A DNA stretch of 64,000 nt from Streptomyces sp. 378 (GCF_030124145.1 NZ_JASKMS010000013.1:62001-126000), one strand, 5' to 3'. Counted from the first letter of the stretch, positions 40,890 to 49,512 are shown. The notes: generated by a model not told the origin, from the sequence alone. Numbers and translations are program-made.

Positions 40890-41626
40890 CCAGCACCCGG
40901 CGGCGCGCCCCGGGCACGGAACTCCGACCCGGGGTCGGCGTCCCCGGTTACGCGCATCCCCTTCTCGCGCCCACCGAGTGGGGCGAACTGACTCGCCCCG
41001 GCACCCCCCTGCACTGGGTGGTCCTCAACGTGGCCGACGGCCCCGGCAGCCGCCCCGACCCGCACTGTCTGGAGGCGGCCGGCCGTCTGCGCAACGCGGG
41101 CATCCGCGTCCTCGGCCATCTCGACATCCGGTACGGCACCCGGAACTTCGGCGAGCTGGTCTCGGACGCCCACCGGTTCGTCGACTGGTACCAGGTCGAC
41201 GGGTTCCTCCTGGAGCGCTGCCCGGCGGACCACGCCGGGTTGCCCGAGGTCCGCCGCACGGTCGCCACACTCCGTGTGATCCGTGACGCTGCCCACATCG
41301 TCCTGGGCCACGGCATCCACCCGCAACCCGGCTACGTCGAGCTCGCCGACCAGCTGGTCACCTTCTCCGGCCCCTGGAGCGACTACCGATGGTCGCAGGT
41401 GGCCGAGTGGACCGTGGACCATTCGCCCGGGCGCTTCTGCCACTTCGTGCACGGCGTACCCCGCCCCCACCTGGCGGAGGCACTGCGCATCGCCCGACGG
41501 CAGGGCGCGGGGACGATCTGGATCACCGACCACACGGACCGGGGCGGTCACACCCACCCCTGGGAGGCGATGCCCGGCTACTGGGACGAATTCGTCTCGC
41601 GGATCGGAACAGGTGTCTCGGAATGA
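40877..41626 (+). CDS. Spherulin-4 (GH135-like) family protein
   Basis: Encodes 249 aa. A TIM-barrel-like order is visible: GVGVPGYAHPLLAPTEW, HWVVLNVADGPG, IRVLGHLDIRYGTR, YQVDGFLLERC and WITDHTDRGGHTHPWEAMPG, matching the spherulation-specific family 4. Fungal Sph3 (GH135) is an alpha-1,4-N-acetylgalactosaminidase needed for galactosaminogalactan production. The usual catalytic Asp/Glu cannot be fixed by eye, and no signal peptide is seen, which is odd for an external hydrolase. GTG 40877 overlaps the epimerase by 13 bp with GGAGG just upstream. The stop overlaps a 13-codon ORF. Confidence 0.82.
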   Translation: MPHLTSTRRRAPGTELRPGVGVPGYAHPLLAPTEWGELTRPGTPLHWVVLNVADGPGSRPDPHCLEAAGRLRNAGIRVLGHLDIRYGTRNFGELVSDAHRFVDWYQVDGFLLERCPADHAGLPEVRRTVATLRVIRDAAHIVLGHGIHPQPGYVELADQLVTFSGPWSDYRWSQVAEWTVDHSPGRFCHFVHGVPRPHLAEALRIARRQGAGTIWITDHTDRGGHTHPWEAMPGYWDEFVSRIGTGVSE

Positions 41627-41664
41627 AAAAGCGCATGGCACTGTTACGGGGAGAACAACCGTAG
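41623..41664 (+). CDS. Mini-ORF, 13 aa, with TTA codon
   Basis: ATG 41623 overlaps the spherulin-4 stop (ATGA) and encodes MKKRMALLRGEQP, ending 25 nt before moeZ. It contains a TTA leucine codon, rare in Streptomyces and read by the bldA tRNA. There is no ribosome site of its own; translation would be by reinitiation. It may be chance. Confidence 0.25.
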   Translation: MKKRMALLRGEQP

Positions 41665-41689
41665 TGATTGACCGACCAACGGAGTCCCC

Positions 41690-42868
41690 GTGTCGCTGCC
41701 ACCCCTGGTCGAGCCGGCTTCCGAGCTCACCGTAGACGAGGTCCGCAGGTACTCCCGCCACCTGATCATCCCCGACGTGGGGATGGACGGGCAGAAGCGG
41801 CTGAAGAACGCCAAGGTGCTGTGTGTGGGCGCCGGCGGCCTGGGCTCGCCGGCGCTGATGTACCTGGCCGCCGCGGGCGTCGGCACCCTCGGCATCGTGG
41901 AGTTCGACGAGGTCGACGAGTCGAACCTGCAGCGCCAGATCATCCACAGCCAGGCGGACATCGGCCGCTCCAAGGCGGAGTCCGCCCGTGACAGCGTCAA
42001 GGGCATCAACCCGTACGTGAACGTGATCCTTCACGAGGAGCGGCTCGAGGCCGACAACGTGATGGACATCTTCAGCCAGTACGACCTGATCGTCGACGGC
42101 ACGGACAACTTCGCGACCCGCTACCTGGTCAATGACGCCTGCGTGCTGCTGAACAAGCCGTACGTGTGGGGCTCGATCTACCGCTTCGACGGTCAGGCGT
42201 CCGTCTTCTGGTCCGAGCACGGCCCCTGCTACCGCTGCCTGTACCCGGAGCCCCCGCCCCCCGGCATGGTCCCCTCCTGCGCCGAGGGCGGCGTCCTGGG
42301 CGTGCTGTGCGCGTCCATCGGCTCCATCCAGGTCAACGAGGCCATCAAACTCCTCGCCGGCATCGGTGAGCCGCTGGTCGGCCGACTGATGATCTACGAC
42401 GCCCTGGAGATGCAGTACCGCCAGGTCAAGGTCCGCAAGGACCCCGGCTGCGCGGTCTGCGGCGAGAACCCGACCGTCACCGAGCTCATCGACTACGAGG
42501 CCTTCTGCGGCGTCGTCTCCGAGGAGGCCCAGGCGGCGGCCGCCGACGCCACGATCACTCCCAAGCAGCTCAAGGAGTGGATCGACGACGGCGAGAGCAT
42601 CGACATCATCGACGTCCGCGAGCCGAACGAGTACGAGATCGTCTCCATCCCGGGCGCCCGGCTGATCCCGAAGAACGAGTTCCTCATGGGGACCGCCCTG
42701 GAGAGCCTCCCGCAGGACAAGAAGATCGTCCTGCACTGCAAGACGGGTGTCCGCAGTGCGGAAGTCCTCGCGGTCCTGAAGTCCGCGGGCTTCTCGGACG
42801 CGGTCCACGTCGGTGGTGGCGTGATCGGCTGGGTCAACCAGATCGAGCCGTCCAAGCCGGTCTACTGA
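41690..42868 (+). CDS. moeZ: MoeZ: adenylyltransferase/sulfurtransferase with rhodanese domain
   Basis: Encodes 392 aa. The E1-like domain has VGAGGLGSPALMYLAAAGVG, DGTDNFATRYLVND and two Zn CxxC pairs (CYRC, CAVC). The C-terminal rhodanese domain (about 290-390) carries LHCKTGVRS with the persulfide Cys. MoeZ activates the C-terminus of ubiquitin-like sulfur carriers (ThiS, MoaD, CysO and natural-product carriers) and loads sulfur. GTG 41690 follows CGGAG. In mycobacteria moeB1/moeZ sits beside DUF3152; here the polysaccharide operon separates them. Confidence 0.93.
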   Translation: MSLPPLVEPASELTVDEVRRYSRHLIIPDVGMDGQKRLKNAKVLCVGAGGLGSPALMYLAAAGVGTLGIVEFDEVDESNLQRQIIHSQADIGRSKAESARDSVKGINPYVNVILHEERLEADNVMDIFSQYDLIVDGTDNFATRYLVNDACVLLNKPYVWGSIYRFDGQASVFWSEHGPCYRCLYPEPPPPGMVPSCAEGGVLGVLCASIGSIQVNEAIKLLAGIGEPLVGRLMIYDALEMQYRQVKVRKDPGCAVCGENPTVTELIDYEAFCGVVSEEAQAAAADATITPKQLKEWIDDGESIDIIDVREPNEYEIVSIPGARLIPKNEFLMGTALESLPQDKKIVLHCKTGVRSAEVLAVLKSAGFSDAVHVGGGVIGWVNQIEPSKPVY

Positions 42869-42895
42869 GCCGTATCCGGCCATCCTTTCCGAGCG

Positions 42896-42934
42896 GCGGG
42901 GGTTTCGGGCACCACGGGTGCCCGAAGCCCCCGC
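42896..42934. terminator. Bidirectional terminator between moeZ and peptidase gene
   Basis: An 18-bp stem with a single wobble (arms starting GCGGGGGTTTCGGGC) and a 3-nt loop lies between two converging genes. Confidence 0.7.
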
Positions 42935-42939
42935 CTTCG

Positions 42940-44409
42940 TCATGAGCAGACCTTGCCGTCCTTCGGCACCGAGCCGTCCAGCAGGTACGCGTTCACCGTG
43001 GAGTCGACGCAGTCGCTCCCACTGCCGTAGGCGCCATGCCCCTCGCCGCGCCAGGTGAGCATCACTCCGACGCCCTTGCCCAGTTCGTCGGCCATCCTGC
43101 GCGCGCCCTCGTAGGGGGTGGCGGGGTCGCCCGTATTGCCGACCACCAGGACCGGAGCCGCGCCGGGGGCGCTCACCTCCGGGGTGTCGTGCTGTCCGGG
43201 CACCGGCCAGTCGTGGCACCAGCCGGCCGTGTCCCAGCCGAGGAACGTCCCGAAGACCGGGGAGATCTTCTCGAACCGGGGCAGCAGCTCCTTCGTCCGG
43301 GCCGGCGTCGGCCGCTGCCTGTCGTCCAGGCACGATATGACCCGTTGGGAGTGGGTCGTCGTGCCGTAGCGCCCCGACGGGTCGCGTTCGTTGTAGCGGT
43401 CGGCGAGGGCCAGGAGCTCCGACCCGTCGCCCTTCTCGGCCGCGTCGAGGGCGCCGGTCAGGGTCGGCCAGCTGTCCTTGCTGTACAGCGGCAGGATGAT
43501 GCCGGTGACCGCGAGGGCCTGCGTCAGCTTCCGCCCGGGCGTGCCCGTCGCCAGGGGACGTTCGTCGATCCGCCGCAGCAGGCCGGCGATCTTGCGGGAG
43601 CCTTCCTGCGGGTCCTCGCCCGTGGATTCGAGGTAGCCGTTCAGCGCGCGCTGGAACCCCCGGGCCTGGTTCTGGGCGTGGCCCACGGTGTCGGCGGCGG
43701 GGTCGACGACCGCGTCCAGCGTCATGCGTCCCACGCGCTTCGGGAAGAGATGGGCATAGGTGCCGCCCAGCTCGGTGCCGTAGGAGATGCCGAAGTAGTT
43801 CAGCCGCTTGTCGGCGAGGACCTTCCGGATGCGGTCCATGTCGCGGGCCGAGTCGGCGGTCGAGACGTGCGCCATCAGCTTCCCGGCGTCCTTCCGGCAG
43901 CCCTTGCCGAAGTCGGCGGCGTCCTCGAAGTACGCCTTCTCCTCGGCCGGGGTGTCCGGGGTGACGTCGACCGACTCGGCGGCCTGGATCTCGTCGTCGC
44001 CGCGACAGCGCACCCCTTCGCTGGCGCCCACACCGCGCGGGTCCCAGCTGACCAGGTCGTATCGCTCGCGGAGTGCGGAGACGGTGGGGGCGTACGACGG
44101 CATCATGGACACGCCCGAAGCGCCCGGGCCGCCGAAATTGAACAGCAGCGAGCCGACGCGGTCGTCCCCGCGGGCCCTGGCGCGGATGAGCGCCAGCCCG
44201 ATCGTCTCGCCGTCCGGCTTCGACCAGTCCAGCGGCACCTTGAGCGTCGCGCACTGCCATTCGCTGCTCGGCGCGGGAGCGTCGGCGGTGGCCTTGCAAC
44301 GGCCCCACGCGAGCCCGCTCTTGTCATCGTCGGACGTACCGCCGCCGCAGCCGGCGGCCAGCAGGGCCGAGGCGGCCGCCAGAGCGGTCCACCGAACGAA
44401 GCGCGTCAT
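42940..44409 (-). CDS. Secreted tripeptidyl-aminopeptidase-like lipoprotein (copy 1)
   Basis: Encodes 489 aa. The signal peptide ends in LLAAGCGGG, a lipobox. The alpha/beta hydrolase domain has LLFNFGGPGASG (oxyanion loop), YDLVSWDPRGVG, the nucleophile elbow GISYGTELGG and a C-terminal TAP-like region with VVGNTGDPATPYEGA (Asp) and GEGHGAYGSGSDC (His). Streptomyces homologues remove tripeptides from secreted proteins. ATG 44409 has GAGGGGGGA upstream. The paralogue at 44544-46091 lies just upstream on the same strand. Confidence 0.9.
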   Translation of the reverse strand: MTRFVRWTALAAASALLAAGCGGGTSDDDKSGLAWGRCKATADAPAPSSEWQCATLKVPLDWSKPDGETIGLALIRARARGDDRVGSLLFNFGGPGASGVSMMPSYAPTVSALRERYDLVSWDPRGVGASEGVRCRGDDEIQAAESVDVTPDTPAEEKAYFEDAADFGKGCRKDAGKLMAHVSTADSARDMDRIRKVLADKRLNYFGISYGTELGGTYAHLFPKRVGRMTLDAVVDPAADTVGHAQNQARGFQRALNGYLESTGEDPQEGSRKIAGLLRRIDERPLATGTPGRKLTQALAVTGIILPLYSKDSWPTLTGALDAAEKGDGSELLALADRYNERDPSGRYGTTTHSQRVISCLDDRQRPTPARTKELLPRFEKISPVFGTFLGWDTAGWCHDWPVPGQHDTPEVSAPGAAPVLVVGNTGDPATPYEGARRMADELGKGVGVMLTWRGEGHGAYGSGSDCVDSTVNAYLLDGSVPKDGKVCS

Positions 44410-44543
44410 TGCCCATCCCCCCTCGCAGGCCGTCCGCTCCGTGCCGCGGATGGCGGTCAGGCCATGGTAGGCAGATCCCGCGTCGACCGTTTCTGCCTGT
44501 GGATAACCCTCTGACCTGCGACTTCCAGGGGCGGCTGCCGGTG

Positions 44544-46091
44544 TCAGGAGCAGACGGTCCCCGCCGGCGGCACCTTCCCGTCCAGCAGATAGCCGTTCAC
44601 GGCGCTCTGCACGCACTTGTTCTCGCTGTCGTACGCGCCGTGTCCCTGGCCCCGGTACGTCAGCTCGACCCCGACCCCCTTGCCCAGCGCGTTCACCATC
44701 GCCCGCGCGCCCTCGTACGGCGTGGCCGGGTCACCGGTGTTGCCGACGACCAGAATGGGCGCCGAGCCCGCGGCGCTCACGTTCGGATGGTCGGCGGCGC
44801 CCGCCACGGCCCAGTCGGTGCAGCTGAGCATGGACCACGCCATGTAGTCGCCGAACAGGTCGGACGCGGCCCGGAACTCGGGCAGCTTCCGCTCGACGTA
44901 GGCGGTGTCGTAGCGGGCTTTGTCGTCGGCGCAATTGATGGCGACGTTGGCGGGGGTAATGTTGCTGTACTCGCCGTTCCCACTGCGTCCGTTCATCGAG
45001 TCGGACAGCGCCAGCAGGATACTGCCGTCACCGTTGTACGCGTTCTCCAGGCCCTCGGTGAGGTACTCCCAGAAGTCCTGCGAGTACAGCGCCTGCGCGA
45101 TGCCGCTGGTCGCCGCCGTCTGGGTCAGCCGGCGCGGGAAAATCGCCGGGATCGGATCGCGGTCGAGGTCGTTCAGCAGCTTGGCGATACGAGCCTTCAC
45201 GTCCTGGGCACTGTCGCCGATCGGGCACTCCTCGGCCTTTGAAGCGCAGTCCTCGGCGAAGTTGTCGAGTGCCAGCTGGAAGCCCTTGGCCTGGCCCAGC
45301 GATCCCTGCTCGGAGTTCTGCGTGGGATCGACGACGGCGTCGAACACGGCCCGGCCGACCCGCTCGGGGAACAGATGGGCGTAGACGCCGCCCAGCTCGG
45401 TGCCGTAGGAGATGCCGAAGTAGTGGAGCTTGTCGTCGCCGAGGACCTGGCGCATCAGGTCCAGGTCGCGGGCCGCGTCGGTGGTGCGCAGGTGCGGCAG
45501 GATCTTCTCGGAGTTCCGCTCGCAGGCGTCGTTGAACTCCTTGGTGTTGTCCAAGAGCAGGGCGCGTTCGGCGGCGTCGTCGGGCGTGGCGTCCTGCTGG
45601 AAGTAGGCGTCGAGCTGCTGGTCGTTCTCGCAGAGCACGGGGTTGCTGCGGCCGACTCCGCGTGGATCGAAGCTGACCAGGTCGTAGCGGGTGCGCAAGG
45701 TCTCGTAGCCCTCCGCGAACGCGGGCAGCGAGGTGACGCCCGAGCCGCCGGGCCCGCCGAAGTTGAAGATGAGTGAGCCGATGCGTTCGTTCTCGGAGCC
45801 GGTCGTCCCGACTCGGATCAGCTCAAGGCCGATGGTGTCGCCTTTCGGGTCGTCCCAGTCGAGCGGGGCCTTCATGGTGGCGCACTGCCACTCGCCGTCG
45901 TCCGGCAGCGGGGAGGGCGAGGCGCTCCCGCCCTGGGCCTCGTCCGGGGCCGGGCAAGCCTTCCAGCTCAGTTCCTGCCGGCTGAGGTCCTCTGCCTTGG
46001 CGCCGTCGTCGCCGCAGCCCGCCAGGACGGTCGAGAGCAGCAGGGCGGAGGCGGTCAGGGCGACGGCACGCAGCCGGAGCAGGGTTGGCAT
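44544..46091 (-). CDS. Secreted tripeptidyl-aminopeptidase-like lipoprotein (copy 2)
   Basis: Encodes 515 aa. Signal peptide with lipobox TVLAGCGDD. The same layout as copy 1: LIFNFGGPGGSG, YDLVSFDPRGVG, GISYGTELGG (Ser), VVGNTGDPATPYEGA and GQGHGAYDSENKC, with extra residues between 195 and 250. The two form a tandem duplication with diverged sequence. The 134-bp gap between the copies suggests independent or shared transcription. CAGGAT ends 6 nt before the ATG and could be a leaderless -10 box; a weak GGA is also present. Probable extracellular peptide degradation. Confidence 0.9.
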   Translation of the reverse strand: MPTLLRLRAVALTASALLLSTVLAGCGDDGAKAEDLSRQELSWKACPAPDEAQGGSASPSPLPDDGEWQCATMKAPLDWDDPKGDTIGLELIRVGTTGSENERIGSLIFNFGGPGGSGVTSLPAFAEGYETLRTRYDLVSFDPRGVGRSNPVLCENDQQLDAYFQQDATPDDAAERALLLDNTKEFNDACERNSEKILPHLRTTDAARDLDLMRQVLGDDKLHYFGISYGTELGGVYAHLFPERVGRAVFDAVVDPTQNSEQGSLGQAKGFQLALDNFAEDCASKAEECPIGDSAQDVKARIAKLLNDLDRDPIPAIFPRRLTQTAATSGIAQALYSQDFWEYLTEGLENAYNGDGSILLALSDSMNGRSGNGEYSNITPANVAINCADDKARYDTAYVERKLPEFRAASDLFGDYMAWSMLSCTDWAVAGAADHPNVSAAGSAPILVVGNTGDPATPYEGARAMVNALGKGVGVELTYRGQGHGAYDSENKCVQSAVNGYLLDGKVPPAGTVCS

Positions 46092-46260
46092 GGTTCCATC
46101 CTGCGGCGGTACCGAGCGGGACGCGCGGGACGCGTGCCGTACGAGGTAGCAGGGTTTGATGAGGCCAGAGAGCCTGCTCGTCGGGCCGGCGGCGCTGAAG
46201 GTCGGTTGTCCCGACGGCGGTGCGGAGGCTGTTGGTCGGGGGTTGTTTGGGCCCCGGACG

Positions 46261-46375
46261 GTGGTGCGGAAGGTGTCGGGTTCGGTGGTGTCTTGGGCCC
46301 GGGCCGGTGGTGCGGAAGGTGTCGGGTTCGGTGGTGTCTTGGGCCCGGGCCGGTGGTGCGGAAGGCTGTCGGCCG
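46261..46375. repeat. 46-bp tandem repeat, about 2.3 copies
   Basis: Units start at 46261, 46307 and 46353 (the last partial), beginning GTGGTGCGGAAGG. Identity between full units is near complete. Confidence 0.75.
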
Positions 46376-46400
46376 GTGGTGCCCAACACTGTCCGTCGGT

Positions 46401-46496
46401 GCTGCGGTGCTGCGGTGCTGCGGTGCTGCGGTGCTGCGGTGCTGCGGTGCTGCGGTGCTGCGGTGCTGCGGTGCTGCGGTGCTGCGGTGCTGCGGT
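46401..46496. repeat. Octanucleotide microsatellite (GCTGCGGT)12
   Basis: Twelve uninterrupted copies of an 8-bp unit occur between the copy-2 peptidase promoter side and the 3' end of the flippase-like gene. Arrays of this kind change length by slippage. Confidence 0.85.
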
Positions 46497-46596
46497 GCGA
46501 GGGGCCCGTTTGCGAGGCGTTTGTTCCCGAGCACCCCCGACGGAGAGGAGCCAGCCGACGGAGAGGAGCCGGCCGACCCGGTGCGGCCCGGGCGGG

Positions 46597-49326
46597 TCAG
46601 AGGGCCTGTTTGCGCGTGAGGTGATTGAAGGCCAGCCAGCCCGGCAGCACGGGGAGCCACAGCGTGAGAAGGCGGAACAGCAGGACCGCCGGTGCCGCGA
46701 CCTCCTTCGGGAGGCCGACGGCGATCAGGCCGACCGTCAGGGTCGCCTCGACCGCGCCCACGCCGCCCGGTGTCGGCGCCGCGGACCCCAGGGCGTTTCC
46801 CGCGAGGAAGACGACCGCGACGCTGGCGAGGCTGACCGAGGTGGACTCGTCCCCGAAGGCGCGGATCGACGCGTCCAGGCACATCACGAAACAGGCGGTC
46901 AGCAGCAGCATGCCGCCGATGCCGGTGACCAGTTTCTGCGGTCGTTGGAGCACGTCCAGCATGCGCGGCACGACCCCCGCGAACAGCGACCGCACGCGCG
47001 TGACGACGAACTTCCGCAGGAACGGCACCGACGTCACCACGAGCACGAGCACCGCCACCGTCAGCAGACCGGCGATGACCGTCCGGGACGGTGACAGCGA
47101 CGGTGTCTTCTCGGTGCCGGTCAGGTAGCCGAAGGACAGCAGCATCAGGATGTGGCAGCCGAGCCCGAACAGCTGCGACGCGCCGACGCTCGCCACCGCG
47201 AGCCCCGGCCGCACCCCGGCGCGCTGCAGGAAGCGCGTGTTCAGCGCGACTCCGCCGACCGCAGCCGGGGCGACGATCTTCACGAACGACCCGGCGACCT
47301 GCGCCGCCACGGTCCGCACGAACGGCACCCGCTCCGGCACGAACCCCAGCAGGGCCATCGCCGCCGCGACGTAGCTGCACATCGAGAACAGTACGGCCGC
47401 GGCCACCCAGCCCCATTCGGCGTTCGCGATGAGCGGTCCGAACTCGATGTGCGTGAGCTGCGTCAGCAGGAAGTACGCGCCGATCGCGCCGGCGATGAAG
47501 CTCATCAGTGTGCGCGGACGTACCCGCTCCAGCCGGGCCGGCTCGACGGGCGCCTGCGGCCTGATCCGCAGCACCGCGTGCCGGATCTGAGTGAGCAGAT
47601 CCTCCTCGCGGGCCTCCTCCAGGGCCTCGTCGATCGCCCGCTTCTCGGCCCGCTGCTCCGCCCGTACGGCCTTCTTGTCGGGCTTCTCCAGGACGGGCTT
47701 CGAGTCGTCCGCGGTCTCCTCCAGGCGGGCCTGCTTGGCCTGCTGGGACGCCTCCAGCACCGCGTCGCGCTCGCGCTGTGCCCGCTCCCGGGCCAGTCTG
47801 CGCAGCGTCGCGCGCGTGGAGCGGCTGAGCGCGATGGGCTGGAGCATCGGCAGGCAGTCCGCCACCGCGTCGGGACCGAGCACGCCCACCGCCGAGGCCA
47901 CGGCCCGCTCGGCGCCCACTCGGAGGCCGAGGGTCACGAGCAGCTGGGAGGTGTCCATACGCAGCAGCAGATCGCCGGCCGCGATCTCGCCGACGCGCAG
48001 GTCGGTGAGGATGACCGTGCCGGAACGATCCACCAGAATCGCGTCGCCCACCAGCCTGCGGTGCGCGATACGCCGCGACTGCAGGGACTTCACCTGGTGC
48101 CAGGTGTCGCGCAGCAGGTCGTCGGTGATCTCCTCGTCCGACACTGAGTCGAGGGTGCGACCGCCGCTGTGCTCGTAGACGAGCATCACCGCGTCCGGGC
48201 CGAGCTCGGAGGTGGCGATCAGCTTGGGGGCGTTGGCCCCGGCCGCGATGGCCGCGTACGCCAGCAGCGCCTCCTGCTCCAGTGCCTGCCGCAGCGACTG
48301 GAGGCTGCTGCGGGTGGCGAAGCCGCGCAGGGTGAGATTGCGCCAGGCGCGGTAGAAGAAGCCCTGCGCCTGTTGCTCCCGGTCGACCACCGTCACGTCC
48401 AGGGGCGGCCCGTCCTCGAGGGTGACGAAGTAGCGCCGGCCCCGGTCTCCGGCGTCCGGGTTGTCCGAGGTGTCCTCGCGTGACGCGCTGACCGGGTGGA
48501 AGCCGACGGTCCGCAGGCCGGCCATCAGCGTCTGCCCGGTGGGCCGGACGTTGGGCGAACCGACCGCGTACAGCGTGCCGTAGGCCACGGTCCAGCCGAT
48601 CAGCACCGTCAGAACGATCGAGAACGGGGTCGTGTAGCCGGTGACGAGCATGGAGAAGGCGTCGAGGAGCAGCACGACCCACAGCACCGCGCGCCATCTC
48701 GGTCTGCGCGACATGCCGACGGCCGTCATGTACGCGATGACCGGGGCCAGATAGCCGTGCACGGGATCGGTCAGCGCGTGGATGTCGCCGGGGGAGGGCT
48801 GTGTGAGCGCCTCCTGGATCGAGTCGGGGGCGGCCCGGGCGACCCACAGGTCGGTGGCGAGGGTCACACCGTGCGCCAGGACCGCCGCGAGGACGCCGTC
48901 GGCGATGCGGAGCCCGTCCCGTTTGATCAGCCGCTCGATGGCGAAGGCGACCGGCACCAGCAGGATGGCGATGCTGGAGGCCAGCCCCGCGATCTTGATG
49001 AGCAGGTCGGGGGCCTGCCCGGTGCCCTTGTTGATGTCCTGTTCGAGGCCCGAGGTGGTGCCGTGCGCGAACGCGGCGATGCCGATCAGGATCACGACGG
49101 CGAGCACACCCACCAGCAGGCGCATCAGGTCGGACGGGCGGTGCACGCGCGCGGGGAGCAGCGGCTCGTCGCCCTCCACCTCGTCGATGTGCGCGACGTC
49201 GGGCTCCTCGGCTGCCGCCCGGGACTTCTTCGCCGCCCCCTTCGGAGCGTCCGCCGGGGTGCCCGGGCGCGACGAAGCGTCAGAGGTGCCTTCCGTGCCC
49301 TCGGGGTGCGCACCCTGCTGCTTCAT
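46597..49326 (-). CDS. Kinase-like/flippase-like membrane protein (LPG-synthase TM family)
   Basis: Encodes 909 aa. After an acidic disordered 60 residues come about seven membrane helices (60-265). A cytosolic kinase-like domain follows (about 300-470; LVYEHSGGRTLDSVSDEEI, RIAHRRLVGDAILVD, LTDLRVGEIA in place of catalytic and metal loops). A basic/acidic coiled segment (about 520-600) then leads to about eight helices of the UPF0104/MprF-flippase type (610-900, with APAAVGGVALNTRFLQRAG and AAPTPGGVGAVEA). It probably moves or modifies a lipid-linked molecule; substrate unknown. The kinase motifs are degenerate. ATG 49326 has AAGAAGAG upstream; a GTG at 49350 is possible. Confidence 0.8.
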   Translation of the reverse strand: MKQQGAHPEGTEGTSDASSRPGTPADAPKGAAKKSRAAAEEPDVAHIDEVEGDEPLLPARVHRPSDLMRLLVGVLAVVILIGIAAFAHGTTSGLEQDINKGTGQAPDLLIKIAGLASSIAILLVPVAFAIERLIKRDGLRIADGVLAAVLAHGVTLATDLWVARAAPDSIQEALTQPSPGDIHALTDPVHGYLAPVIAYMTAVGMSRRPRWRAVLWVVLLLDAFSMLVTGYTTPFSIVLTVLIGWTVAYGTLYAVGSPNVRPTGQTLMAGLRTVGFHPVSASREDTSDNPDAGDRGRRYFVTLEDGPPLDVTVVDREQQAQGFFYRAWRNLTLRGFATRSSLQSLRQALEQEALLAYAAIAAGANAPKLIATSELGPDAVMLVYEHSGGRTLDSVSDEEITDDLLRDTWHQVKSLQSRRIAHRRLVGDAILVDRSGTVILTDLRVGEIAAGDLLLRMDTSQLLVTLGLRVGAERAVASAVGVLGPDAVADCLPMLQPIALSRSTRATLRRLARERAQRERDAVLEASQQAKQARLEETADDSKPVLEKPDKKAVRAEQRAEKRAIDEALEEAREEDLLTQIRHAVLRIRPQAPVEPARLERVRPRTLMSFIAGAIGAYFLLTQLTHIEFGPLIANAEWGWVAAAVLFSMCSYVAAAMALLGFVPERVPFVRTVAAQVAGSFVKIVAPAAVGGVALNTRFLQRAGVRPGLAVASVGASQLFGLGCHILMLLSFGYLTGTEKTPSLSPSRTVIAGLLTVAVLVLVVTSVPFLRKFVVTRVRSLFAGVVPRMLDVLQRPQKLVTGIGGMLLLTACFVMCLDASIRAFGDESTSVSLASVAVVFLAGNALGSAAPTPGGVGAVEATLTVGLIAVGLPKEVAAPAVLLFRLLTLWLPVLPGWLAFNHLTRKQAL

Positions 49327-49499
49327 CGTCTCTTCTTGGTCTCGTATCACCGATCACCGCCCGCACGATGGTGGCATGCCGCACCGGCACACGGGACAAT
49401 CAGGGTGCACATGCGGGGGCGGACAGTCTGCCCGACGCGCTCCCGCCGGGTGAGGGAAATGCGCGGGATCACGCCCGGCCCGTTGTCGGTGGGGTGGGG

Positions 49500-49505
49500 C
49501 AGGAT
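49500..49505 (+). promoter_or_regulatory. -10 box of leaderless promoter (Atl gene)
   Basis: CAGGAT ends 7 nt before the ATG at 49513. Confidence 0.4.
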
Positions 49506-49512
49506 GGGGCGG

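Larger units (their letters stand above)
46092..46596. other. Gene-free spacer with minisatellite repeats
   Basis: About 500 bp without a credible gene. It contains the 46-bp tandem repeat (46261-46375) and the octanucleotide array (46401-46496). Open frames over it exist only because 8-bp repeats lack stops. Confidence 0.65.

Noticed and set aside
36754..41626. A secondary-metabolite biosynthetic cluster
   Set aside because: No PKS, NRPS, terpene or precursor-peptide genes; the glycosyltransferase and epimerase fit polysaccharide better.
39959..44308. A 1449-codon minus-strand open frame over the epimerase, spherulin-4 and moeZ genes
   Set aside because: It overlaps four well-supported genes antisense and shows only Arg/Gly/Asp-rich shadow composition.
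46261..46375. CRISPR or mobile-element end repeats
   Set aside because: Direct tandem copies without spacers, and no transposase or terminal inverted repeats nearby.
46055..48847. A 930-codon frame reading through the octanucleotide array as TAAPQHRS repeats
   Set aside because: The frame stays open only because the 8-bp repeat has no stop; the true gene is in another frame with membrane helices.
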